Assembly: GCA_035527275.1 (NCBI GenBank)
Contig: DATLBA010000099.1
Span: forward strand, 1 to 45,960
Direction: 5' to 3'
DNA: 45,960 bases
Source: DATLBA01 sp035527275
GTDB lineage: Bacteria; Planctomycetota; Phycisphaerae; FEN-1346
Each line of letters starts with the position of its first letter. Position 1 is the first letter of the stretch. This document shows positions 16,086 through 23,989 of the stretch, one piece after another. A model generated the notes under the pieces. The model did no database searches, was not told where the DNA came from, and saw only the letters and a list, made by a program, of their open reading frames with translations. The translations under genes were made by a program, and so were the position numbers.

Positions 16086-17195
16086 TCAGGCGGCGCAGCC
16101 CCGCTGGAGGCTGTCCTCCAGATGGAGCCCTTTCAGGCTGAGTCCGAAGGCCGTGGCCCATTCGCCCCGGCACGCCCGCCGGTCCAGCACCGGACCCAAC
16201 TGATCGGTCCGCACGGTGCGGAACGGGTCCCCAATTTCCGCCTCAATCTCCAAACGGTCCGCCAGTGCCGCCGGAATCGCCGGGTCGTGCGCCTCGCCAC
16301 CTGTAAAAACGATTTTCGCCGGCTGGCCGCCGCGAAACGTGACGCCGTAGTAGCGGAGGCATAGCCCGATTTCGTTCGCGAGGTCCTCAAGATGGAGGCG
16401 GATGGCGTCGCCGACCGCGCGGCGAATCTGCTCGGACTGCTCGGACTTTTCAACTTCGTCGCGGTTGCGGCGGGCCAGGCGGCGGCGAAGCGCTTGAGCC
16501 TCGGTCACGGAAAGTTCCAGGCACTCGGCGACGGCGCGGTTGAAGACAGCGCCGCCGATCGGAATCGCCTTGACGAAGACGATCTCCCGCCCACGCGCCA
16601 TCACCACCGTTGTCCGAGCACCGATATCCACAAAGGCACTGACGACGTTCTCATCCTCACGCCGCCGCAGGAACCGCTCGAAACCGCGAAACACGGCACA
16701 ACACTCCGCATCCAGGCTGACCACCTCGAGGCCCGCCTCGCGGGCCAACTGGGTGTGCCTATCCACCTCGGCGCGCGGCACGGCGAACAAGATGACCTCG
16801 TCGAGCAACTGGTCCCCCTGGGGGACCTCGCCGGCCCGCAGGTATTGGATGACCGCCGTCGCCGTGTCGAAGGGGAACTTGTTCTGGGCCTCCCAGTTGA
16901 CGGCCGTGGCCAGTTCCTCATCCGGCATTTTGGGCATCCGAACATTGCGGACCGCCAACTGGTCCCCTGGGAGAACCATGACGCTTTCGCGTCGGCGGAA
17001 GCGGCGGTCGCGCAGGACACGCCGGATGCCCTCCACAATTGCCTGGTGCCGCGTGTGCGGGTCCTTCTTCGCCTCCTCCGGGACGACGAACTTGGCCGCC
17101 TCCACCGCCCGCAGGTCGCGGTCGCTTCCCGCCAACTGAAGCATCCGCACGGTCGCGGACCCGACGTCGAGCCCGATGGGCAGTACCCTTGCCAT
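16086..17195 (-). CDS. pilM: PilM, actin-like type IV pilus assembly protein
   Basis: 369-residue actin-fold ATPase. N-terminal IGLDVGSATVRMLQL is phosphate motif 1 and DIGARTTVVMARGREIVF is phosphate motif 2; VNWEAQNKFPFD and the adenosine motif IVFTGGEAHDP are typical PilM features. PilM is cytoplasmic and binds the PilN N-terminus, linking the ATPase to the inner membrane platform. Length matches the family (about 350). It lies 20 bp after the pseudopilin gene. Confidence 0.92.
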   Translation of the reverse strand: MARVLPIGLDVGSATVRMLQLAGSDRDLRAVEAAKFVVPEEAKKDPHTRHQAIVEGIRRVLRDRRFRRRESVMVLPGDQLAVRNVRMPKMPDEELATAVNWEAQNKFPFDTATAVIQYLRAGEVPQGDQLLDEVILFAVPRAEVDRHTQLAREAGLEVVSLDAECCAVFRGFERFLRRREDENVVSAFVDIGARTTVVMARGREIVFVKAIPIGGAVFNRAVAECLELSVTEAQALRRRLARRNRDEVEKSEQSEQIRRAVGDAIRLHLEDLANEIGLCLRYYGVTFRGGQPAKIVFTGGEAHDPAIPAALADRLEIEAEIGDPFRTVRTDQLGPVLDRRACRGEWATAFGLSLKGLHLEDSLQRGCAA

Positions 17196-17215
17196 GTGCC
17201 CTCTTCCCGGTTTCG

Positions 17216-17743
17216 TCAGCCGCCTGTCCGCGCGACGGACACAGCCCCCGTCAGTGCCTCGACTGAGACCACCGCCTCGCTCGCCCCGGCCGCAATCGTG
17301 ACCGACCCGCCGCTGGACGGCTCGCCTTCGGCGGAGAACGTCACGTACGAGTCGCCGCCGAAATCCACGTCCGTCACGACAACCTTTCCCATCCCCCCCA
17401 GGTCGGCCAGAACCACTTCGAGGTCCTCACCGCTCTTGACCGGGTGTGTAACCGCGTCCACGCTGTTGTACGGCTCGCCCAAATAGTTCGCGACCACCTT
17501 GTAAGCGGCCCGGTCCAACCGAAAAACCAGGGCGTGGGGCCGCTGGGTCGTCAGCGCCATGCTGCGCGCCAGTTCCAGGTCGCCCGCCACCACCCGGGCC
17601 GCACTCGTCACTTGCGTATCAGCGCTGGAGCCGATGTTCGGAAGCACAACGGCTGCGATGATCGCCAGCACCACCAGGACAATCATCAACTCGACCAGCG
17701 TAAAACCCGCGCGTGCGATGCGCTCAGGCCTTCCTGCTGTCAC
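17216..17743 (-). CDS. Type II secretion/type IV pilus pseudopilin (GspH/FimT-like)
   Basis: 175 residues with a class III prepilin leader: a basic leader cut after G13, then FTLVELMIVLVVLAIIAAVV, with the conserved glutamate at mature position 5. The C-terminal domain resembles GspH/FimT minor pseudopilins (ARVVAGDLELARSMALTTQR near the helix end). The start is GTG, overlapping the preceding stop as GTGA. The prepilin peptidase needed for maturation is not in the window. Confidence 0.9.
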   Translation of the reverse strand: MTAGRPERIARAGFTLVELMIVLVVLAIIAAVVLPNIGSSADTQVTSAARVVAGDLELARSMALTTQRPHALVFRLDRAAYKVVANYLGEPYNSVDAVTHPVKSGEDLEVVLADLGGMGKVVVTDVDFGGDSYVTFSAEGEPSSGGSVTIAAGASEAVVSVEALTGAVSVARTGG

Positions 17744-18054
17744 GGGGCTGCCCCCTTCTTTTGCTCGGCGCCCTCCTCCGCTTCCGACGTTTGGACGTGG
17801 AAGCGGCCCTCCGTCAATCCCGCCTCGATGGATGCCAGGCGCTGGTTCATCGCCCTGAGTTCCTTGATGATCATCTCCCTCTGGAGTCCCGCATCGGGAA
17901 TGCCCCGGGCGCCGACGTTGGGCGTTTCGGCCCGCGCCTGCGCTTTCGGTTCAATCGCAAGCGGTCGAATCCACAAGGCGGCGGCAATGAGAGCCAGCAC
18001 AAGCGCGATAAGAACCAGGCCCTGGGCTATGTTTTGAATGTGCCGGACTAGCAT
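17740..18054 (-). CDS. Small single-pass membrane protein of the pilus operon
   Basis: 104 residues: short cytoplasmic N-terminus, one membrane helix (about 10-30), then a helical, probably coiled-coil region (about 55-82) and a charged tail. I do not recognise a family. It overlaps the pseudopilin gene as GTGA and lies after the 372-bp structured spacer that follows the prepilin gene, so it is the first gene of the accessory part of the operon. GGGGAGA about 8 nt upstream is the ribosome binding site. Confidence 0.7.
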   Translation of the reverse strand: MLVRHIQNIAQGLVLIALVLALIAAALWIRPLAIEPKAQARAETPNVGARGIPDAGLQREMIIKELRAMNQRLASIEAGLTEGRFHVQTSEAEEGAEQKKGAAP

Positions 18055-18261
18055 TATCCATTCTCCCCATTCTGCCCATCTTTACAGCCATAGGGCGAAA
18101 AAAGGCGCATGGCGCCTCCCCCCCGGCCATACATGGCATTTATCGGCAGAAAGCCGTTTCTCGCTTAAGGTATTCGGGCTGGCCCGAGGGGGGGGACTTT
18201 TGTGGGCCTGGGCGGCCAAGGTGCCGTTCCGGCCCGCCCGACCTTTTCCGAGGGACAACGG

Positions 18262-18296
18262 GAACGGGCCGTCCTTCCGACGGCCCAGGCCCGTTC
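18262..18296 (-). other. Hairpin with two alternative 5' arms
   Basis: GGGCCGTC (18266-18273) and GACGGCCC (18279-18286) form an 8-bp stem with a 5-nt loop. GAACGGGCC (18262-18270) can instead pair with GGCCCGTTC (18288-18296). The two pairings share bases, so they exclude each other unless one six-base copy is bulged out. Confidence 0.55.
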
Positions 18297-18308
18297 GACC
18301 GCCCGCAG

Positions 18309-18333
18309 CCTCGGGGCATAAAATAACCCGAGG
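18309..18333 (-). other. Hairpin in the post-pilin spacer
   Basis: CCTCGGG (18309-18315) and CCCGAGG (18327-18333) form a 7-bp stem around an A/T-rich loop. Outer CCGCC/GGCGG pairing (18299-18303 with 18333-18337) can extend it past a bulge. Confidence 0.55.
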
Positions 18334-18372
18334 GCGGCCGGCGCACCACACGCCTCCGCCCCCGGGTCCAGT

Positions 18373-18398
18373 GCCTCTTCGCCCCTACACGAAGAGGC
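18373..18398 (-). terminator. Terminator-like hairpin just after the prepilin gene
   Basis: GCCTCTTCG (18373-18381) and CGAAGAGGC (18390-18398) make a perfect 9-bp stem with an 8-nt loop, starting 28 nt after the prepilin stop. No T-tract follows, so it may stabilise the 3' end or only partly terminate. Confidence 0.5.
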
Positions 18399-18426
18399 CG
18401 GCGGTTACCGCTGCGCACCCACAGCG

Positions 18427-18936
18427 TTACAGTTCATTCAACTTCGTCAAGCCGTCCGTGGTGGTGTGGCTGTCCGTGAGGTTGGCGCGAAACTCGCCCG
18501 TAACGGTGTTGAGCCACCAGCCGGCATCGGCGGCGGGCGCCGAAAAGGCCGTGGTCCCGGTCTGCTGGATCACCACCGTGTTGTCCCCGGAAACCGGGTT
18601 GCTCGGAACCGACATAAGATACGGCCCGTACGGATAATCCGAGGAGGGCGTCGCGTTCGTGTCGCCGTCCGCATCGGTGTACTGCGTCATCTGCGACACG
18701 AAGGTATCTCCGGTGTCACCCGTGTCGGCGGCCGGATAGGCCTCCTTGTGCTGCGTCTTGTACAGGAGCAACTGGCTTCGGATCGTCTGGAGGTTGGTCA
18801 TGAGGTTTGAGACCCGGGCCTCGCTGGACGCCTCGGTGAACTGCGGGATCACGATGGCAGCCAAGATGCCCAAGATGATTACGACGATCAGGATTTCAAC
18901 CAGTGTAAAACCTCTTTTCATCGTGCGTTTCATCAT
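18427..18936 (-). CDS. Prepilin, probable major pilin / GspG-like
   Basis: 169 residues with leader MMKRTMKRG cut before FTLVEILIVVIILGILAAIV, glutamate at mature position 5, and the continuing amphipathic helix seen in GspG and Geobacter-type short pilins. The C-terminal domain is aspartate- and threonine-rich, with a possible metal-binding stretch around TGDTGDT and DADGDTNAT. The start is chosen from AAGGAGG 5 nt before the ATG at 18936 (a second ATG follows at once); a longer frame to 18969 would place the Shine-Dalgarno inside the gene. First structural gene of the operon, preceded by a long leader. Confidence 0.92.
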   Translation of the reverse strand: MMKRTMKRGFTLVEILIVVIILGILAAIVIPQFTEASSEARVSNLMTNLQTIRSQLLLYKTQHKEAYPAADTGDTGDTFVSQMTQYTDADGDTNATPSSDYPYGPYLMSVPSNPVSGDNTVVIQQTGTTAFSAPAADAGWWLNTVTGEFRANLTDSHTTTDGLTKLNEL

Positions 18937-19023
18937 CGAATCCTCCTTTTTCGCCTTTCGATTGCCCATCCAGGGCCTATTCGCAACGGTTAGAAAGTTT
19001 TTCCGGCCCTTCGTGACACCACC

Positions 19024-19046
19024 CGCCTGCCCATACGGGCACGGCG
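19024..19046 (-). other. Leader hairpin upstream of the prepilin gene
   Basis: CGCC+TGCCC (19024-19032) pairs with GGGCA+GGCG (19037-19046) around a 4-nt loop with one bulged base: nine base pairs, about 90 nt before the prepilin start. Possible 5' regulatory structure; no known riboswitch class recognised. Confidence 0.35.
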
Positions 19047-19053
19047 ATAGTCC

Positions 19054-19335
19054 CTAAAGACTCTCCCGTGCGTCGCCCCGATCGGTCGTCACCTCCTTTA
19101 TGGGCGCCACGAGCCGGGCGGCGGCACGACGGGCCGGCTGTCGCTTGCCGCCTGCCAATTCCGTCATTTTCCAACCAAACGCCATGGCAAACTGTTCCTT
19201 CGGCGTAAGCACGCCAAACTCCTTATCGGCCGGAACACGGCTCGGCTTCAGTGTTTTTACCCATCTCCCGCATAGTGCCCATCTTTCCCCGTTGGGCCAA
19301 AATAACGCGGCCGGCACCTCGGCCGCCTTCGCCAC
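19054..19335 (-). CDS. Hypothetical 93-residue protein, doubtful
   Basis: The frame starts with GTG at 19335 and has no recognisable domain. It is tryptophan- and lysine-containing in the first 60 residues (for example GVLTPKEQFAMAFGWKMTEL looks helix-forming) and basic at the end. No Shine-Dalgarno precedes it, and third-position GC looks lower than in neighbouring genes. A promoter-like pair lies 13-40 bp upstream and reads into it and on toward the prepilin gene. It may be a real small protein, a decayed gene, or just the prepilin leader. Confidence 0.25.
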   Translation of the reverse strand: MAKAAEVPAALFWPNGERWALCGRWVKTLKPSRVPADKEFGVLTPKEQFAMAFGWKMTELAGGKRQPARRAAARLVAPIKEVTTDRGDARESL

Positions 19336-19511
19336 GCCAACATTGTAAATCTACGTGAAAGGGGTTCTCCGTCAAAACCGGCGCGAGGACCGCCCCGGGC
19401 AGCCAGCCCTAGCAAGCACACAAGTCCTTTATTAACAAGCAGTTACGGGGTATTGTGCCGGATTTGAGCCTTTTCAGTCACCGGCGCCCACCTTACGCGC
19501 AGGTGCCACTT
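19336..19511. other. Intergenic stretch between birA and the prepilin leader
   Basis: Apart from the leftward promoter candidate at 19348-19375 I see no gene, hairpin terminator or repeat here. Together with the doubtful frame and the leader hairpin it makes the 575-bp space upstream of the prepilin gene. Confidence 0.5.
19348..19375 (-). promoter_or_regulatory. Candidate promoter for the prepilin/pilus operon
   Basis: Minus-strand TTGACG (19375-19370), 16 bp spacer, TAGATT (19353-19348); transcription would start near 19341, giving a prepilin leader of about 405 nt. It is the best sigma70-like pair I found in this gap. Confidence 0.4.
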
Positions 19512-20543
19512 TCACGTCGATTTTTCGGGCCCTGTCGGTCTCCCTCCGCCGACCACGTGGGCCGTCATGGCAGAAAACCGCCGCAGACCCCCATCCACCA
19601 GGCGCAGCACCAGAGCGTAGTCGGCGTCGAGAGCCACCACCTCCCCGCAGTAGGTCGCGTCCCCCTCAAGGAGGGTTAGCCGCCGGCCGAGCGTGCAGCA
19701 GCGGCGGGCGGCCTCGCGTCGGATTTCCTCGGCCCTTTCGCTTCCGCCCTCCCCTGCGCAGGTGCGGTCCAGGCGCTCGAGCAGAGAACGGGCGAGGAGC
19801 GTCCGGTCCACCTCCGCGCCGCACATCGCCAAACTGGCCACGCTTTCTCGAATGTCGGGAGGAAACGCCTCGGGTCTCTGCCGGCAATTCAGGCCGATGC
19901 CCAGCACGACGGGGCTCGCCCCCCGCGCGCCGGGTCGGGCCTCCACGAGAATGCCCCCCACCTTGCGGTCCTCGACGATGATGTCATTCGGCCACTTGAT
20001 GCCGACCGAAAGGCCGCACTGCTCCTCGATCGCCTCGGCGGCTGCAACGGCGGCCCCGCGGGTGAGGGCCGCGCTGCGCGTCGCCGAAGGCGCCACCCAC
20101 AGCACGACCGAGCAGAGCAACGAGGTGTGTGGTGGAGCCAGCCAGCGGCTTCCTCGCCGCCCCCTGCCCCCGGATTGGTATTCGGCGAAGACCGTCAGTC
20201 CGTCCGCTTCGCCGCGGCCTCGCGCGGCAGCGTCCCAGGCCAGATCATTCGTCGAGGCCGTTGTGCCGACGCAGCGTACGCGGCGGCCGACGCGGCCGGT
20301 CCGCAGGTTCCAGGCGATCTCTTCGGCGCGCAGCGCCGCCGGCGGCTCGACCAGCCGCAGGCCCAACATCGGGTGCAACTCGACGACAAATCCGGCCGCC
20401 GACAGCGCAGCGGTCACGGCAGCCAACTCCGCCGACGTCATCTCCAGGGAGGCGGCCAACTCGTCGGGCGGAACCGGCCGGCCGCGCCGGCGTCGAAGCG
20501 CCAACGATGCTCGCGGATCCACGGATAGATCGCAGCGGCGCAC
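19512..20543 (-). CDS. birA: Biotin-protein ligase with N-terminal HTH (BirA)
   Basis: 343 residues. It activates biotin to biotinyl-AMP and transfers it to the biotin carrier domain of carboxylases. The catalytic loop is GRGRRGSRW (126-134), with STNDLAWD before it and KWPND (183-187) after it. The first 65 residues resemble the winged-helix domain of group II BirA, which can repress biotin genes, although I found no BirA-type operator near the bio genes at the right end of the window. The C-terminal SH3-like domain is present. GTG start at 20543, 7 bp after nadC. Confidence 0.93.
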   Translation of the reverse strand: MRRCDLSVDPRASLALRRRRGRPVPPDELAASLEMTSAELAAVTAALSAAGFVVELHPMLGLRLVEPPAALRAEEIAWNLRTGRVGRRVRCVGTTASTNDLAWDAAARGRGEADGLTVFAEYQSGGRGRRGSRWLAPPHTSLLCSVVLWVAPSATRSAALTRGAAVAAAEAIEEQCGLSVGIKWPNDIIVEDRKVGGILVEARPGARGASPVVLGIGLNCRQRPEAFPPDIRESVASLAMCGAEVDRTLLARSLLERLDRTCAGEGGSERAEEIRREAARRCCTLGRRLTLLEGDATYCGEVVALDADYALVLRLVDGGLRRFSAMTAHVVGGGRPTGPEKST

Positions 20544-20550
20544 GTTCTTC

Positions 20551-21471
20551 CTAGCCTCGTTGGATTTCCAAGGATATGTCCAGGATAGGTGCGCTGTGCG
20601 TCAGCGCACCTATGCTGATGCGGTCCACACCGGTTTCGGCAAACCGGCGCACGTTGTCGAGGCTAATCCCGCCGGAGGCTTCCAGCGCCGGGCCGCCATC
20701 GTCGAAAAGGCGGCCGCGCAGGGCCACGGCGTCGCGACACGTTTGGACAGTCATGTTGTCCAGCAGAACGACGTCGGGCTCCGACGCCAGGACCTCCTCG
20801 AGATAGTCGAGCCGCTCGACTTCGACCTGGATGGGGATTTCCGGCGAGATGCGCGACCGAGCCTCGTGGACGAGGCCGGCGATGGTCTCGCCGACGTGGT
20901 TCGGCGCCCGCACGGCCAGGTGATTGTCCTTGATGATGACGCCGTCGTGCAGTCCCGTGCGGTGATTGGTTCCGCCGCCGGCGCGGACCGCATACTTCTC
21001 CAGATACCGCCATCCCGGCGTGGTTTTTCGCGTGTCCAGGACAACCACGCCGGTGCCGGCCACGGCGTCGATGTACTTTCGCGTCAGCGTGGCGATGCCC
21101 GAGAGACCCTGAAGGAAGTTGAGCATGGTGCGTTCGGCGGTCAGCATGGGCCGGAGGGGGCCCGTGATGCGGCCGAGGAGGCGGTCGGTCTGGACGCCCG
21201 CTCCGTCCTCGACCTCAGGCTCGAATCCCAGGCGCGCATCGACGCGCCGGAGGATCGGCCCCACGAACAACAGGCCCGCCACGACGCCGCCGGCGCAGGC
21301 GATGAGGCGACCCTCGGCCTCGGCCTCGCTGTCGATGAGGACGTCGGTCGTAAGGTCGCCGGGGCCGATGTCTTCGTCGAGAGCCAGGGTCAAGAGCGGC
21401 TGGAGGCTCTGGAGGGCCCGGGTCTTGAGGCGGTCCATCGGGATGGTGCTAGGAGGGCGTTTGGGTTTCAT
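20551..21471 (-). CDS. nadC: Nicotinate-nucleotide pyrophosphorylase (carboxylating)
   Basis: 306 residues. It converts quinolinate and PRPP to nicotinate mononucleotide in de novo NAD synthesis. Diagnostic motifs are LDTRKTTPGWRYLEKYAV, GGGTNHRTGLHDGVIIKDNH, and the late EASGGISLDNVRRFAETGVD. The ATG at 21471 has AAAGGA 7 nt upstream and overlaps the uvrB 3' end by 23 nt; a later ATG at 21438 has no ribosome binding site. nadA and nadB are not in the window. Confidence 0.96.
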   Translation of the reverse strand: MKPKRPPSTIPMDRLKTRALQSLQPLLTLALDEDIGPGDLTTDVLIDSEAEAEGRLIACAGGVVAGLLFVGPILRRVDARLGFEPEVEDGAGVQTDRLLGRITGPLRPMLTAERTMLNFLQGLSGIATLTRKYIDAVAGTGVVVLDTRKTTPGWRYLEKYAVRAGGGTNHRTGLHDGVIIKDNHLAVRAPNHVGETIAGLVHEARSRISPEIPIQVEVERLDYLEEVLASEPDVVLLDNMTVQTCRDAVALRGRLFDDGGPALEASGGISLDNVRRFAETGVDRISIGALTHSAPILDISLEIQRG

Positions 21472-23443
21472 GGAGGAGTCCTTTGATTCGGTCCCTGAGT
21501 TCGGCGGCCCGTTCGAATTTCAGGTGCTCGGCCGCCCGATGCATTTCGGCTTCCAGTTCGCGCACGAGTTCCGAGCGCGCAAAGTCCTGTTCCGAGAGGC
21601 GCACGGCCTGCCGGGCCGGCCGGCGGGCCCGAACCTCGGCTTCGATGCCGGCCCGGACGGCCTTGCGGATCGTCTCGGGCCTGATGTGGTGCTCGCGGTT
21701 GTAGGCCATCTGCTTCTCGCGCCGCCTGCGGGTTTCATCCATGGCACGCTGCATGCTGGGCGTCACGACATCGGCGTAAAGGATCACCGCGGCGCCGGCG
21801 TGGCGCGCGCAGCGGCCGATCGTCTGAAGCAAACTCGTCTCGGAGCGAAGGAACCCCTCGCGGTCGGCATCCAGAATAGCGACGAGGCTGACTTCGGGCA
21901 AGTCGAGACCTTCGCGCAGGAGGTTGATGCCGACGACCACGTCGAACTTGCCGAGGCGCAGGTCGCGCAGGATTTTGCTCCGGTCGAAGACCTTGACCTC
22001 GCTGTGCAGATACTCGCACTTGATGCGAGCGCGGCGGAAATACTCGGCGAGGTCCTCGGCGAGGCGTTTCGTCAGCGTCGTGACGAGGGTGCGCTCGCCG
22101 GCCTCGACGCGTTTTCGGATCTCGCCGACCAGATGTTCCACCTGGCCGCGCGCCGGCTCGACGCGGATCTGGGGGTCCACGAGGCCCGTGGGCCGGATGA
22201 CCTGTTCAACAACCTCGCCTCCGCTCCTTTCGATCTCCCACTCGCCGGGCGTGGCGGAGACGAAGACGACCGGCTTCGCCAGCGCTTCCCACTCGTCGAA
22301 CCTTAAGGGGCGGTTATCCAGCGCCGACGGCAGGCGGAACCCGTGCTCGACGAGGACGAGTTTGCGGCTGCGGTCGCCGGCGTGCATGGCGCGAATCTGC
22401 GGAATCGTCACGTGGCTCTCATCGACGAACATAAGATAATCGTCGGGGAAATAGTCGAGGAGACAATAGGGTCTCTCGCCGGGCCCGCGGCCGGAAAGGT
22501 GGCGGCTGTAGTTCTCGATTCCCGAGCAGTAGCCCACCTCGCGGAGCATCTCCAGATCGTACTTGGTGCGTGCTTCGAGGCGCTGGGCCTCCAGCAGTTT
22601 TCCCTCGCGCCTCAGTTCCCCGAGCCGCTCCGCGAGTTCCTCCTCAATGGCAACACACGCCCGATCGACGCGATCATCGGGCAGACAATAGTGTTTGGCG
22701 GGATAGATAAAGACCCGCTCTTCGGTCCCAAGGATCTCGCCGCTCGTCGGGTTAATCATAGTCAGGCGGTCGAGGTGGTCGCCGAAAAGTTCGATGCGGT
22801 AGGCGAACTCCTCGTAGGCCGGCTGGATGTCCACGCAGTCGCCGCGCACGCGGAACCGGCCGCGACCGAAATCGACGTCGTTCCGCTCGTATTGAAGGTC
22901 CACGAGGCGGCGCAGCAGGTCGTCGCGCTCAACCCGCTCGCCCCGGCAAACTGAAACGACCATCCCCTCGTAGTCCTCGGGGGCGCCCAGGCCGTAAATG
23001 CAGGAGACGCTGGCGACGATGATGACGTCGCGGCGGCTCGCCAGGGCGCTGGTGGCCCGGAGGCGCAGCCGGTCGATATCGTCATTAATAGACGCGTCCT
23101 TCTCGATGTAGATGTCGCGGGCGGGGATGTAGGCTTCCGGCTGGTAATAGTCGTAGTACGAGACGAAATACGCGACGGCGTTGTGCGGGAAGAACTCCTT
23201 GAACTCGCTGTAGAGTTGGGCGGCGAGGGTCTTGTTGTGGCTGATGACGAGCGTCGGGCGCTGGACGCGCGCGATGACGTTGGCCATCGTGAACGTCTTA
23301 CCGCTCCCCGTGACGCCCAGCAGGGTCTGGAAGCGGCGGCCGGCCTCGAGCCCGGAGATAAGCGCGTCGATGGCCTTGGGCTGGTCGCCTTTCGGAGCGA
23401 AATCCGACGCCAGTTCAAATCGGTCCATAGACTCAGCACCCAT
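21449..23443 (-). CDS. uvrB: Excinuclease ABC subunit B
   Basis: 664 residues, the damage-verifying helicase-like subunit of UvrABC nucleotide excision repair. Walker A GVTGSGKT, the beta-hairpin VSYYDYYQPEAYIP that grips damaged DNA, the DEAD-like MFVDESH, helicase motifs V/VI (NLLREGLDLPEVSLVAILDAD, QTIGRCARH) and a C-terminal UVR motif (HLKFERAAELRDRIK) that contacts UvrC are all present. Two possible starts, 23443 and 23428 (MDRFELASDFAPKGDQP), lie close together; neither has a clear ribosome binding site. First gene of uvrB-nadC-birA. Confidence 0.97.
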   Translation of the reverse strand: MGAESMDRFELASDFAPKGDQPKAIDALISGLEAGRRFQTLLGVTGSGKTFTMANVIARVQRPTLVISHNKTLAAQLYSEFKEFFPHNAVAYFVSYYDYYQPEAYIPARDIYIEKDASINDDIDRLRLRATSALASRRDVIIVASVSCIYGLGAPEDYEGMVVSVCRGERVERDDLLRRLVDLQYERNDVDFGRGRFRVRGDCVDIQPAYEEFAYRIELFGDHLDRLTMINPTSGEILGTEERVFIYPAKHYCLPDDRVDRACVAIEEELAERLGELRREGKLLEAQRLEARTKYDLEMLREVGYCSGIENYSRHLSGRGPGERPYCLLDYFPDDYLMFVDESHVTIPQIRAMHAGDRSRKLVLVEHGFRLPSALDNRPLRFDEWEALAKPVVFVSATPGEWEIERSGGEVVEQVIRPTGLVDPQIRVEPARGQVEHLVGEIRKRVEAGERTLVTTLTKRLAEDLAEYFRRARIKCEYLHSEVKVFDRSKILRDLRLGKFDVVVGINLLREGLDLPEVSLVAILDADREGFLRSETSLLQTIGRCARHAGAAVILYADVVTPSMQRAMDETRRRREKQMAYNREHHIRPETIRKAVRAGIEAEVRARRPARQAVRLSEQDFARSELVRELEAEMHRAAEHLKFERAAELRDRIKGLLHETQTPS

Positions 23444-23458
23444 TCAGCGAGCGAAAAA

Positions 23459-23487
23459 ATCATACCACGGAAGTGACAAAGGGGCAA
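23459..23487 (-). promoter_or_regulatory. Candidate uvrB promoter
   Basis: Minus-strand TTGCCC (23487-23482), 17 bp spacer, TATGAT (23464-23459). The predicted start is near 23452, giving a leader of 9-24 nt depending on the start codon. No SOS box was recognised. Confidence 0.5.
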
Positions 23488-23498
23488 CGCTGCGGCCT

Positions 23499-23930
23499 TT
23501 ATCGGTCGTCGAGCATGCGGATGGGCTCGTCGTCGGCCTTGGGCTCGGCCAGGAACAGGTAGGGGCGGAGTTTGGCAAGGGTTTTTTCCCCGATGCCGTC
23601 CACTTCTCGGAGGTCGTCGAGTGAGGCGAACCGCCCGCCGCGCGCCTCGCGCGCCGCCACAATCTTCTTCGCGCTCTTCTCACCGATCCCCGGCACCAGC
23701 GCCAGCGTGACCCAGTCGGCGACGTTTACGTTGACGCGATAGGTCGGCCCGTCGGGCGGTGGAACGACCTCGAGGGGCTCGGCGCCGATGCGCCAATGGT
23801 CAACGGCCCGCCACGCGACGCCCGACACCACAGCCAGCGCCAAAAGAACCAGAACGGCCTGTTCGCTCCGGGCAACCCACGGCCGCGCGGTCCGCGAATT
23901 TACTTCGGAGGAAAGGGGCATGGCCGCCAT
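23499..23930 (-). CDS. Membrane-anchored helix-hairpin-helix protein (ComEA-like)
   Basis: 143 residues: an N-terminal membrane helix (about 22-42), a linker, and a C-terminal HhH_3 domain with two hairpins, LALVPGIGEKSAKKIVAAR and LREVDGIGEKTLAKLRPYL. This is the architecture of the DNA receptor ComEA, which binds incoming double-stranded DNA on the outer face of the membrane during transformation. No comEC or comF is nearby, though the operon of the pilus-like machine lies in the same window. I place the start at 23930; an ATG at 23921 is equally possible. An in-frame start at 24149 would overlap the gene upstream. Confidence 0.78.
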   Translation of the reverse strand: MAAMPLSSEVNSRTARPWVARSEQAVLVLLALAVVSGVAWRAVDHWRIGAEPLEVVPPPDGPTYRVNVNVADWVTLALVPGIGEKSAKKIVAAREARGGRFASLDDLREVDGIGEKTLAKLRPYLFLAEPKADDEPIRMLDDR

Positions 23931-23989
23931 TATGCCGATCGGGGCGGCCCGGTCAAAGGACAATCGGCGGGCGCGGGTCACGTCTCCGG

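Larger units (their letters stand above)
18055..18426 (-). other. Structured 372-bp spacer between prepilin and accessory genes
   Basis: No convincing gene. In minus-strand (transcript) sense it holds three strong hairpins in order: 18398-18373, 18333-18309 and 18296-18262 (separate entries), then a lower-GC stretch leading to the small membrane protein gene. I saw no strong promoter. Likely roles are 3'-end stabilisation of the prepilin transcript and partial termination, giving more pilin than accessory protein. Confidence 0.5.

Noticed and set aside
18055..18090. AAAGATGGGCA motif shared with the minus strand near 19270-19280
   Set aside because: Only 11 bases match and the flanks diverge; G/A-rich ribosome-site-like sequence could match by chance.
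18940..19060. Possible cyclic-di-GMP riboswitch before the prepilin gene
   Set aside because: The conserved GEMM-I elements and tetraloop-receptor sequence are not found; only a generic hairpin is visible.
19376..19511. Sigma54-type promoter for the prepilin gene
   Set aside because: TGGCAC-like and CGGCAC-like boxes occur on the minus strand, but none has TTGC at the required distance.
19693..21486. 597-codon plus-strand frame opposite birA and nadC
   Set aside because: Antisense to two well-supported genes, with arginine- and serine-rich composition typical of GC-driven shadow frames.
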